Shown one piece after another: positions 42,320-51,474 of a stretch of DNA of 64,000 bases. This DNA comes from Saitoella complicata NRRL Y-17804 (Eukaryota > Ascomycota > Saitoellomycetes > Saitoellales > Saitoellaceae). The notes beneath the pieces are model-generated. The model made no database searches. It was given only the letters and a program-made list of their open reading frames with translations, and was not told the DNA's origin. Where the stretch lies: positions 344,079 to 408,078 of the forward strand of contig NW_017567006.1 of assembly GCF_001661265.1 (NCBI RefSeq), read 5' to 3'. Numbering within the stretch: position 1 is the first letter of the stretch; each line of letters starts with the position of its first letter. The translations under genes and the position numbers were made by a program.

Positions 42320-43288
42320 CTAGTACGTGCTCGGCATCCTCGTCAGCACCCCACCATCAATGAATACGACACTCCCCGAGGTGTACGTCTGCTTCTTGTT
42401 CGCAAGGTACAACACCGTCGTAGCCATCTCTTCCTCCGTACCTGGTCTTCCAGTAGGAATGTCGATACCCTGCGTGTCACCCTTGAGATCGGAACGGTTG
42501 TCCTTCTCTGAGTCGCCGGCGGTGAGTTCGGAGGGGAAGAGACCGGGTGCGATGCTGGTTCATGTCAATCATTCACAACCAGGAAAGGGATGGAAACAAA
42601 ACTCACGCGTTGACACGGATGTTGGTACCACTCAAATGCGTAGCCAGCATCTTGGTGAGATGAGTGGAAGCGGCCTTCGTACACGAATACAAAATCCCAG
42701 CCATAGCTACCCGCCCAAACGCCGCATTCGAAGTGATGTTGATAATCTGTGGGTGATTGGGAGACTTATTCAGCAATGGAATGAACGCGGCGCTGACAAA
42801 GTAGTATCCGAGAACGTTGACCTTGAACACGGAGAGAGCCTCCTCGTAGTCGTTTTCCCACATGGATTTGGCGAGGGGGGTGGCTTCTTTTGCAGCGTTG
42901 TCGATGCCTGGGCCGGCGATACCGGAGTTGTTGATGAGGATGTCGAGGTGTTCTTCCTTTTGTTTCAAGTCGTCTAGGAGGGCCTGGATGGAGGCTTTGT
43001 CTGTTACGTCGCCGGTGATGGGGATGATCTCGCCTTCGGCGTCGGCACTATGTTGCTCGGCGGAGGACTTGAGCACATCTTCGCGACGGCCGGTGATGTA
43101 AACCTTTGCACCGTTGACAGCGAGGGCACGGGCGATCACTGAAGGAAGCCGGTCAGTAAAATAAGCAGGAGAGGAACGAGGAGGAGAGAGCAACTTAGGC
43201 CGATACCCGTTCCGCCGCCAGTCACGAGGACCTTTAGGCCCTCGACGTCAAAGAGGTTGGTAATCTTGAAGTCTGGTGATGATGACAT
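42320..43288 (-). CDS. Short-chain dehydrogenase/reductase (3 exons, 286 aa)
   Basis: Classical SDR, NAD(P)H-dependent oxidoreductase. Exons 43288-43195, 43138-42607 and 42554-42320 join in frame. Splicing restores VTGGGTGIGLMIARAL (dinucleotide binding) at the first junction and RVNAIAPGLFPSEL at the second. Also present: NNSGIAG (NNAG-type motif), Ser in ITSNAAF, and YSCTK, the catalytic Tyr-x3-Lys. The C-terminus GSVVFIDGGVLTRMPS is standard. The start is MSSSPDF at 43288. Substrate unknown; members of this group include reductases of sugars and secondary metabolites. Confidence 0.9.
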
Positions 43289-43868
43289 ATTCTGTTGGAG
43301 TTGATCTGGTGTTGTGCCGCCGGACTCAAGCTCTCTCAAATCCGAGCACCGTAGACCATGACGTCATTCAAGGGTCCTTATGAACAAGAGGGTTGACCAA
43401 AAGAGAATGCAGAATCGCAGCATGGGTTTCCATTACAAATGCCCGCTCTGCCATTTCCTTGCGAACAATGATTTGTGATTCGTCTTGATTTCTCACGCGC
43501 AAGCTCGCGGCCGGTACAGGAGCTGGTCGACGTCCGTCAAGGTTCTGACCAACCATCTTATTCAAGGGCTAAGACATAACCTTTCGAGCCACGACAATGA
43601 AAGGTTCGAGCCACGACAAGGTTGCTTGCCCGTACGCTGAGGGGGAGGGGGGGGTGGGTGTGCGAGGTCCGGGGATGATTGGGTGGATGAAGTGTGTGTA
43701 ATGAGTATATTCGCAGACCGCCAACCTACAATAACTAGCTAAGCCAAATTAGGAGGTATAATATGGCACCGCAAGAGCGCGCTACTAAGGACGCTTACGG
43801 TAAAGAAATGTTCTAAGTGGCGAAAGTGATGTGTGCCCCTGCCTGGGGACGGTTGGAAGGTAAAAGGC
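43289..43868. other. Intergenic region with small direct repeat
   Basis: Contains two copies of a 15-mer beginning TTCGAGCC (43583-43597 and 43605-43619) and a G-rich run near 43640-43660. A 65-codon minus-strand ORF at 43368-43565 has no recognisable product. The interval borders the retroelement relic. Confidence 0.45.
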
Positions 43869-44335
43869 TCAACCTGTTCCTCCCAGAGCTTCCTCGTCGG
43901 CGACTCTATTGACTTTGATAAGGAATGATCTGAGGGGACCCAGAACTTCCTTGGACTTCGAAGACATGACTTTATCGAAAAGGGTACGTCTGTCGTTTGT
44001 GAGTACGAGTTCCTCCCAGTAAGGGCTCAAGTCCTCGATCTTCCCCATGAGGACCCTCCGCTGCTCATCCAACACAGGACATTCCATAATTGCGTGGAAT
44101 TCGTTGTCGATCTTGAGGTTGTTGCCGTTATGGTTGCATTGTTGACAAAGCCCGAGTCCTCGAGGGATAGGTGGATGTTGATTGCGGCCCCTTTGTATTC
44201 CCAGGTTGTGGGCGGAGAATCGAAGTCTGGCGTGCGCACGAGCTTGTCGAAAGTCAAGGTACTGCTGTGTGCAAAATTCTTGACGGCGCGCGTTTTACCG
44301 CCTATCTGTGCGGGGATAGTTTCACGAACCCCCAA
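43869..44335 (-). pseudogene. LINE-like reverse transcriptase relic, C-terminal zinc-knuckle part
   Basis: Minus-strand fragment of a non-LTR retroelement ORF2. In one frame the sequence reads CQQC, then 14 residues, then HAIMEC, followed by VLDEQRRVLMGK: the CxxC...HxxxxC knuckle found after many LINE reverse transcriptases. The upstream half (MGVRETIPAQIGGKTRAV onward) is in another frame, so a frameshift lies near base 44150. The end at 43869 is a stop after about 70 residues. Clearly non-functional; probably the same element as the fragment at 45280-46125, from which it is now separated. Confidence 0.65.
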
Positions 44336-45186
44336 TCTTCATAGACAAGACTTGGGAGAGCGATTTCAGTGGAGAAGTCGATAGATCAGACTCTTAGGGA
44401 TCGATAAATGTCCTCGAAACGCGTGTAGTACCATTTCTCATAGAGTTGTGACATTATGAAGAGTTTCGGCGTAGGTGCATGATGTTGCATGAACATGCAT
44501 GAAAGCATCGAAAACACTCTCTGGACCCACAAAACCTCAAAGACTGTTAGAATCAAAGAAACCACACGCAGAACATGTTCATCTAAGCTCCCTCTATCTC
44601 ATGGGACCCGGAGCTGGCTCCCAGGGTGCGTTTCTTTCTTATAACTGAAAACACATTTTCAGCATGAAGCGACTGAGGGAGGCCTTGTGGCCCAAAACAG
44701 GTGGCATGACGTGATTGCTAAGGATAGGTATGATCAGTTTGAACCCTTACTCGACCTCCGAGGCCTTTAATTATGTTGTTTTAGGGGTTTTTGTCATATT
44801 GAGTTTGCGATTCGCGCGCACATGGGAAAGTTACGTCAAGAATTTTGCACACAGCAGTACAGCCAAACGCAAAAGTCATGCGAATCGCGCGCCTATCAGC
44901 GACGCACCCCCACCAAAGGGCGCGGGTAGACATAAAACTCAACAAATCTCTTCATGTACAAGGTCAGAGCTGCAGTTCAAGATATCATAAGATTCGCAAG
45001 GGTAATCTACATCTTCTTGTAGCCCAAGCTGCACGTGCAATATGCTGTGAGGCAAGATTTCTCGCCTTTCGCTCCCGCCGTATCTACGTTACAGGGACAC
45101 GTGCATGACATCGCATGATGCGTAACACTGGATAGACGTGCAGCAAACGATGCAGGCGGAGGTATGAGCAGAAGTCCAACGTCATT
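44336..45186. other. Rearranged spacer inside the retroelement relic
   Basis: Separates the two reverse transcriptase fragments. Apart from the stitched insert at 44834-44892 I see no conserved coding sequence. Short ORFs on both strands are unsupported. Confidence 0.45.
44834..44892. repeat. Stitched insert copied from two retroelement sites
   Basis: Bases 44834-44860 are the exact reverse complement of 44259-44285 (27 bp). Bases 44858-44892 are the exact reverse complement of 45296-45330 (35 bp). The two copied tracts overlap by three bases (TAC), and identity stops sharply at both outer ends. Both sources lie within the minus-strand reverse transcriptase relic. This is seen directly; a template-switching origin is inference. 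Confidence 0.85.
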
Positions 45187-45279
45187 CTACAGCTGTCCTG
45201 ACTGAAACCTGCTCCTAAGACTCCTTGGCCATGGAGTTTGGACGCGTTTTGTAATCTCCCGTTGTCGTCGAATGTGCGG

Positions 45280-46125
45280 GGGTGCATTCAGCTTTGCGCG
45301 CGATTCGCATGACTTTTGCGTTTGGCTGTATGTGTATGGTTGAGGACGGAGAGAGTTGTTGGTTGGCCGGTTGACATGGTCCAGGTGGGTGTGCAGGAAC
45401 TGTAGTCTGGAGGATTTCGCAATCTCGTCGTGGTAGTCTGAGTACGTTTTCTGTGTCATGAGTTCATGTAGTGGGGGGGCGAGGTGGGAGAATGTTGCTG
45501 AAGCGTCGATGTCAAGGAATGGTTGACATGAAGTTGACCATACCAACACCATTTCTTTCCATTCTGCCAGAGTCGTTGTGACTGTAGATAAGATTTCCGG
45601 ACCAGGTGATTTGACCCCACATTCGTTCTGAAGGTAGTTGCGGTATTTTAGGGCAAGGTGAATTCGTCGATGAGAGAGTGGGAGTTCGTCAAGATTGTGG
45701 TAGAGGCCGATCTGCTTTATGGGTGGAAGACGACCTATCACATGTGTCTGCATGCCTGCAAAAGGTTGAAGGCTCTGCGAGCAATGGGGAGACTGTGTTG
45801 ACAGTGTGACTTCGAGTTCCATAGTCCTCCATGGGAGATAGAGAAACCAATATAATCGAATTTGTCGACAACTTTGAATGCTGGACCATCTGGTAATAGG
45901 CAAATGTCTGGTTGTGTACCTGTCGACAAGAAGAGCACTTGAGACTTGTTAGAACTGATCAGGAGTCCCTAGCGAGAACTGAATTTCCGAAGAGAGTTGA
46001 CAAGTTTCTGTAAAGCATTCTCGTCGTGAGCCAATAGTGCGATGTTGTCGGCCAGCATAAGGCAGGGGACTGGGGTATCCATGAGTGTTGGAGCTCCAGT
46101 GGAGGGTATAGCTAAGTGCACAATG
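45280..46125 (-). pseudogene. LINE-like reverse transcriptase relic, palm/thumb part
   Basis: Minus-strand reverse transcriptase remnant. Across the catalytic region it reads APTLMDTPVPCLMLADNIALLA, split here only by description: a proline-rich lead-in, then LADN where active enzymes have F/Y-x-DD, so the second catalytic Asp is lost. Next come a helix, an in-frame stop after KFSSR, then SSNKSQVLFLS, VVDKFDYIGFSIS (the YLGF motif) and ARRAFNLLQ. After a frame change the thumb-like LPLSHRRIHLALKYRNYLQ follows. Stop codon, frameshift and damaged active site all show decay. Element family within non-LTR elements is not determined. Confidence 0.72.
45900..45919. repeat. 20-bp direct repeat, copy A
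   Basis: GCAAATGTCTGGTTGTGTAC, within the reverse transcriptase relic. The same 20 bases recur at 46299-46318. Confidence 0.85.
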
Positions 46126-46298
46126 CTTGACACAACTCACTGCAGGTGCGCGCAATTATATCAACTCACCCAGCAAGTGGGCGCACTAACGCAGGCACCC
46201 AGGCACGCGGTCGATAAGACGATTGCCTTTTGACACTTCCGCAACACAGCGGCAGCGGCCCAACCACAGGGACACCACGGGGACACTCACGAAGCGCA

Positions 46299-46318
46299 GC
46301 AAATGTCTGGTTGTGTAC
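46299..46318. repeat. 20-bp direct repeat, copy B
   Basis: Exact copy of 45900-45919, ending 15 bp before the F-box gene start codon. It is a piece of the retroelement sequence inside the gene's leader. Confidence 0.85.
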
Positions 46319-46333
46319 TGACCTTTCGCGAAC

Positions 46334-48274
46334 ATGCCTCTCCGCCGGTCAGCGCGCATTGCTGCTCTTGATGCCCATCCGAGTGCTGTTTTCGACGACG
46401 GCGATAGTGACTGGACGACCGACGCAGCGAGGAAGAAGCGCGTGAGGAAGAAGGTCGCTCTTGATACCGAATCACCCACGTTCAACATCGCGAACGTACC
46501 CGTCGAGGTCTTATTGACCGTCTTCTCCAACTGCACGTATCACACTCTCTTCCGCCTCACCCGCGTCTGCAAATACTTCCGCCAACTTCTCGTCCCGGCT
46601 GTCATGCCCCCCTCTTCTTCCTCATCCCGCCGTCAAAATCCTTCAGCGCTCACAGCGACCGCATCGGCTATCTGGGCGACGGCAAGGGAGAGGGAGTACC
46701 CCGGCCTCAGAATGAGAGATGACGGAAGTTTACCGCTCGGGTTCTCGGAGTATCGCGTTTTTCGCCTCATGGGTCACAAACCCGGTATCACCATCACTGG
46801 ACTCGAGGAATGGATGGGGACGGATCATCGCTGTTGGTATTGCTACCGGGCAAATGCACGCGTTTACTGGGTTCTTGGGATCCGGTCGTGTAGGAAGTGT
46901 GCGGTAGCCAGGTGTTTCTCGTATACAGTGCTCAAGGCCGAAATCAACAAGAGCCTCGGACTGGATTTGACCAAGAGGCAGCGGGTTGCGTTACTCCAGG
47001 CTATTCCGTGTGATAAGGGGAGTGATAGTCGGTCGCTTTATCATAAGAGCAAGGTGTATGAGATTTTCGAGGTCGTGTCGGCGAGGTTGTTGGAGGTTGG
47101 GAGTGAGGGGGAGATGGATGGCTTTTTGCGGGGGCTGGTGGAGAGGTGGGAGAAGAAGGAGGAGCTCGAGGCGTATTCGTATTCGTACTGGATGTATTCG
47201 GTACAAACCCAGCGACGCGCCGAACTCGGCAAATGGGCCGAACAGAAGAAGAAGAGGTATCAAGCTATGATTGTGGAGCGGTGCGCGACGCTCGAGCCAC
47301 CCATTGGACAGGTGATGTTGGTCAGGATACATGAGTATCGGAATGTTGATTGGGGTATCCCGTTTGAGATTTTGTGGGACGAGTACGATCGCGTACTCAA
47401 GAAGGACGCACTCAAGCTTGTCATCCCAAGACAAGCGAGGCTACTCGAGGCGAGTGATCGGAAGAAGCGGGTTCATCGTGCTTTTCATGCGATTATGCAT
47501 GAGGTTCTTGACGGGATGTATGCGGAGCTCAAGAACCCTGGGAACGTGTTGGGGCCGCTGAGTAAATGGAAACCGGAGGCGTTTGCGGGGTGGATGTGTC
47601 GTGCGATGAGGGAGTGTATTCGGCGGTGTGGCACCCTCTTAAAGCGTGAGGGCGTCTCTCTCCGGAGCGAGAATTTGGAGAGCTTCATTGCGCACGTGGA
47701 TAGTCATCTTGCGGGCGATGTCATTTTGCATGCGGGGTATGCGGTGTATTATGCCGGACTCTATCTTTACCCGAGTAGGAGGGCGAGGTATTGGTGTGGA
47801 CGGTGTTTGGGCCGGGGTGAGGAGCATTTGGAGGGGATGGGGTTGGAGAGGTTGGCGAAACATATATGTGTTGAGCATGGTGATGAGTGGAAGAGTGATT
47901 CTATCTACGCGACGGATGTCTTACCCGACACGTTATGGCAACATGGCGGGAGGGATTCTTGTGCGCGAGGACATCCGGTGAAAGATCGGAGTTTGTGGTG
48001 GAAGTGTGGGGGGGAGGGGTGTAGACGTGTCGTGTGTTTGTATGCGGTGTGTGATCCGATGAGGTTGCGGTGGAGGCAGGTCGAGGCGTATGTTGAGTGG
48101 AGGGGGAAGCAAGATAATGAGGAGGAGTTGCCGGAGTGGTTGTGTGAGGAGTGTTTGGGGAGGATTGGGGAAGGGGAGGGGGAGGAGGGTGTGGGGACGA
48201 GACAGGTGAGGTTGACCGAGCTGTGGATGCCGGAGGGGCAGAGGAGGATTACGGAGTGTTTTGAGGCGGAGTAG
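46334..48274 (+). CDS. F-box protein with Cys-rich zinc-binding-like clusters (646 aa)
   Basis: Likely substrate receptor of an SCF ubiquitin ligase. The F-box is at about 52-92 (FNIANVPVEVLLTVFSNC, then LFRLTRVCKYFRQLL). The basic N-terminus (MPLRRSARIAAL) may direct nuclear entry. Several paired cysteines follow: CWYC with CRKC (about 172-200), WCGRC with an HICVEH block, CGGEGC with CLYAVC, and CEEC near the C-terminus. These look like structural zinc sites, but no named domain is recognised. Single exon, complete. The leader carries a 20-bp fragment of the adjacent retroelement. Confidence 0.78.
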   Translation: MPLRRSARIAALDAHPSAVFDDGDSDWTTDAARKKRVRKKVALDTESPTFNIANVPVEVLLTVFSNCTYHTLFRLTRVCKYFRQLLVPAVMPPSSSSSRRQNPSALTATASAIWATAREREYPGLRMRDDGSLPLGFSEYRVFRLMGHKPGITITGLEEWMGTDHRCWYCYRANARVYWVLGIRSCRKCAVARCFSYTVLKAEINKSLGLDLTKRQRVALLQAIPCDKGSDSRSLYHKSKVYEIFEVVSARLLEVGSEGEMDGFLRGLVERWEKKEELEAYSYSYWMYSVQTQRRAELGKWAEQKKKRYQAMIVERCATLEPPIGQVMLVRIHEYRNVDWGIPFEILWDEYDRVLKKDALKLVIPRQARLLEASDRKKRVHRAFHAIMHEVLDGMYAELKNPGNVLGPLSKWKPEAFAGWMCRAMRECIRRCGTLLKREGVSLRSENLESFIAHVDSHLAGDVILHAGYAVYYAGLYLYPSRRARYWCGRCLGRGEEHLEGMGLERLAKHICVEHGDEWKSDSIYATDVLPDTLWQHGGRDSCARGHPVKDRSLWWKCGGEGCRRVVCLYAVCDPMRLRWRQVEAYVEWRGKQDNEEELPEWLCEECLGRIGEGEGEEGVGTRQVRLTELWMPEGQRRITECFEAE

Positions 48275-48517
48275 GAGGACGGTGGTTATGTTAACGGTAT
48301 CGATATGGCCCATCATATGATATTCTGTATGTTAAGACGTGAATCACGATGTATAAGTGCATATACATACTTCTCTTCCCAATATGACGCGCGGGCTTCT
48401 TCTATCCGAAATGATGTCCAAACCTCCAAGCACAGCCTCACCCAACCAGACGGCCCGTATTTTTATCCCATCAACCAGCGGGTCAACGAAAGTCCAGTCG
48501 TAACGACATACGATACG

Positions 48518-50956
48518 ATGGGCGTCTTCTCGTGCTTCCAGACTCCTCCAGAGCATCCAAATCATCCCAACAAGCACCGCGACCCTAAACTCCCCAAGAA
48601 GTTCAACGAGGAGAATAACCTCAACAACTACGAACAAGTCCGCAAAGACGCTCGCGAAGGAATCGTATGTGGTCCTTTGCTGAAGTATAGTCATGTTGAT
48701 TACAGCGCGGGGACGTGGAATGGTACTGTGTTGATTGTGGTCAGGGAGAGGGAGGAGGGGGCGATGGGAAAGAGGGCGGGGATGAGTGTCCATGATGAAG
48801 GACGGGCACAGGAGTATCAGGAGCAGTCCAACACTGTGTACCCACAGGTTGCAGTGAACGGGACAGCGACAACGGCGACGTACGAGAATACAAGTGGCGG
48901 GAATGTCACGTACCCGCTCAACACCTCGGCGCCTGTCAACCACGATGGGCATCCGTATGCGCAACCGGATGCGAACACGTATGAGATGAATACGTTTGAG
49001 AGACATCAGCAGTATTTGGGACAGGGTCAGGGTTACGGGCAGGATTCGGCGGCGGGGTATGAGACTGCGCATTCGAGGCCGTATACTTCTGCTAAGGAAA
49101 GTACGTTTGCGCCGTCGTATCAGAACGGTAACGGTAACGGCAACGGCAACGGCTCGTCGGCGTCCCAGTCTGAGTCTAAGTACGGATATGGGTATAGCGC
49201 TGGTGGGTCGTCGTCCCAGCAGCAGCATCAACCTCACACCGTCCAACCGGATCTTATTCACCGGGAAGGCGATCATTACCTTTCTTTCTACCGCTACTAC
49301 CTTACTTTGCCTCTGAGCCCCGGAAACTCCTCGCGCCGCGTCACTTACCGCATTCCACTCTCCCGGGTCGAACCCATGCCCTCCAGCACTGGCACCGCCG
49401 CCGTCGTCGCCATGCACGTCCAAGTCCAAGGCGAGAAAGAAGCCGGAGACGATGTGGATGAGGAAGGCGCAAATGTCGAACGCACATTCTGGGTCGCTGG
49501 ATCAGAGGAAGAAATGAGAATCGCGTTTCACTCGTGTAATGGATTCTCGTCCGCGATCAACCCTAAAGACTTTGGTGGACCGGATCCGTTGTGGAAGGAT
49601 TTGTATCGGAAGCATGAGAAGATGCCGTTTCATGTTTTGCTCGGCGGCGGTGACCAGATCTACTGTGATGGAATTTCGCGTGCATCTCCGCTGTTCGGAG
49701 AGTGGTTAACCATGTCAGCGGGCGGCTCTGACTCCATGCAAGAGAAAATCGCGGCGAGGTGGACGGAAGAGATGAGGGTTGAGGTCGAGACGTACTATTT
49801 GTGGCATTATGTCGAGTGGTTTGGACAGGGTATTGCGGGGAAAGCCATGGGTGAGATTCCGGGGGTGAATGTGTGGGATGACCATGATATCATTGATGGA
49901 TTCGGGAGTTATCCACATGAGATGCAGATGAGCGAGGTACTCTCCAAGGCCGGTATGGCTGCGCACAAGTACTACACCCTCTTCCAGCATCATTCGACGT
50001 TGGCAGAGTGTCAGAACCCGCAGCATACGCCGGCTGGAACGTTGTTTGGAACAACGAGGGGACCGTATATTAAGCAGTTGCCACGACATGTGTTTACGCC
50101 CCTGGGGCCTGAGTCTTGGTTGTTGGGCTTGGATTGCCGGACGGAGAGGAGGAGGGAGCTGATTTTGAGTGAGGGAAGTTATGCGCATGTGTTTGATCAT
50201 ATGCGGAAGTATGTTCAGAGGGGTGATTGTAAGCATTTGATCGTGTTGTTGGGTGTACCGATTGCCTATCCACGGACTGTGTGGTTGGAGAGGATTTTGA
50301 CCTCGCGTTTGATGGATCCGGTCAAATTGTTGGCGAGGCAGGGGTGGTTCAAGGGGCTGAGTGGGTTGATTAATCGCTTCGATGGTGGTGTTGAGATTCT
50401 GGATGATTTAGATGATCATTGGACTGCGAAGCACCACAAGGCGGAGCGCAACAAGTTCTTGAAGGATTTACAGGAGTTTGCGTTGGAGAAGAATGTCCGT
50501 ATCACGATTTTGGGCGGCGATGTACATTTGGGTGCGATTGGGTTGTTTTATTCCAATCCGAAGTTGGGGTTGAAGCCGGAGAATGATCACCGTTGGCAGG
50601 CGAACATCATATCGTCGGCGATTGTGAACGCGCCCCCCGGGGATAAAATCGCGTCGGTTCTTGCTCGCCGTAATAAGGTGCATCATTTGGATCATGATAC
50701 GGATGAGATTATGCAGGATATCTTTACGCATAATCCGCAGGGAAAGGAGTTGAAGAATACCTGTCTTTTGCCGTGCCGGAATTGGTGTTCGATTTTGCCG
50801 AGGGTGGAGGAGGGGGGTTTGGATATTGTGATGAATGCGGAGAAGGTGCAGGGTGCTGTTGAGGGGGAGACGAGGGAGTATGTCTTCAAGGTGCCGGTAT
50901 TGCGGGATGTTGTCGAGAAACATCGGAGGCATCATCATCCGCAGATGAGGCGTTGA
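48518..50956 (+). CDS. PhoD-like metallophosphatase (812 aa)
   Basis: Member of the fungal PhoD-like family of alkaline phosphatase/phosphodiesterase fold. The catalytic region has FHSCNGFSSAI, LLGGGDQIYCDGI (metal-binding Asp), NVWDDHDIIDGFGSYP and ILGGDVHLGAIGLFY (Gly-Asp-x-His). The N-terminal 270 residues are low complexity, with Gln/Tyr/Ser/Gly and an (Asn-Gly)5 run encoded by a hexanucleotide repeat. The first residues, MGVFSCF, would suit N-myristoylation and palmitoylation, though position 6 is Cys rather than Ser/Thr. I chose the ATG at 48518 over an upstream in-frame codon at 48305 for that reason. Single exon. Substrate unknown; membrane association is inferred. Confidence 0.85.
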   Translation: MGVFSCFQTPPEHPNHPNKHRDPKLPKKFNEENNLNNYEQVRKDAREGIVCGPLLKYSHVDYSAGTWNGTVLIVVREREEGAMGKRAGMSVHDEGRAQEYQEQSNTVYPQVAVNGTATTATYENTSGGNVTYPLNTSAPVNHDGHPYAQPDANTYEMNTFERHQQYLGQGQGYGQDSAAGYETAHSRPYTSAKESTFAPSYQNGNGNGNGNGSSASQSESKYGYGYSAGGSSSQQQHQPHTVQPDLIHREGDHYLSFYRYYLTLPLSPGNSSRRVTYRIPLSRVEPMPSSTGTAAVVAMHVQVQGEKEAGDDVDEEGANVERTFWVAGSEEEMRIAFHSCNGFSSAINPKDFGGPDPLWKDLYRKHEKMPFHVLLGGGDQIYCDGISRASPLFGEWLTMSAGGSDSMQEKIAARWTEEMRVEVETYYLWHYVEWFGQGIAGKAMGEIPGVNVWDDHDIIDGFGSYPHEMQMSEVLSKAGMAAHKYYTLFQHHSTLAECQNPQHTPAGTLFGTTRGPYIKQLPRHVFTPLGPESWLLGLDCRTERRRELILSEGSYAHVFDHMRKYVQRGDCKHLIVLLGVPIAYPRTVWLERILTSRLMDPVKLLARQGWFKGLSGLINRFDGGVEILDDLDDHWTAKHHKAERNKFLKDLQEFALEKNVRITILGGDVHLGAIGLFYSNPKLGLKPENDHRWQANIISSAIVNAPPGDKIASVLARRNKVHHLDHDTDEIMQDIFTHNPQGKELKNTCLLPCRNWCSILPRVEEGGLDIVMNAEKVQGAVEGETREYVFKVPVLRDVVEKHRRHHHPQMRR
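49124..49153 (+). repeat. Hexanucleotide repeat (AACGGY)5
   Basis: Five units AACGGT/AACGGC in the PhoD-like gene, encoding alternating Asn-Gly. Likely length-variable between strains. Confidence 0.85.
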
Positions 50957-51474
50957 TGATGGAGGTATTGGCATATGGACATTAATGAACGTTTGGGTTT
51001 GGTCCGGCTTGGATTGAGATGTGATTGTTGGGATAGCATACGCTTATGAACGTAATGTTTGATAATTTTTACACTGTTCTTCATTCAATCCAAAGGCGTT
51101 CTTGCGCATGCCCCAGGTAAAGCGATGACTTCGTATCTCCATCTCTCAGCTGCAGCTGCAGTGCGCGGCGAGAGGGAAATGGTAAACCGAAGCTAGGCGC
51201 CTACGGCGGCGTTAATTTCCTCACTGGAAGAATTTCGACGACGCTAGGAGCGCGAGCACCGAAACACACAACTTCTTTCGCCCCAACATACCCACGCTCG
51301 TCTCCATGAGTTAGAGAGTCTTTATACCTTCTCGTACAAGCAAAACGTTACTCGTTCTGAAGTATGATAATTTTTTAACGTCACATACTGTTACGTCATA
51401 ATTATGCGAACCCGACAACCAGCAGGATAACCTCAGAACAACAGCCCACGCCAACACCATAAGGAACATCCAGG
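50957..51474. other. Intergenic region upstream of the SDR gene
   Basis: Holds the 3' flank of the PhoD-like gene and the SDR promoter. A short inverted motif (CAGCTGCAGCTG) lies near 51149-51160. No gene or RNA seen. Confidence 0.45.

Noticed and set aside
43605-43640. TTCGAGCC motif resembling a tRNA T loop
   Set aside because: No acceptor or anticodon stem can be drawn around it; it belongs to a short direct repeat.
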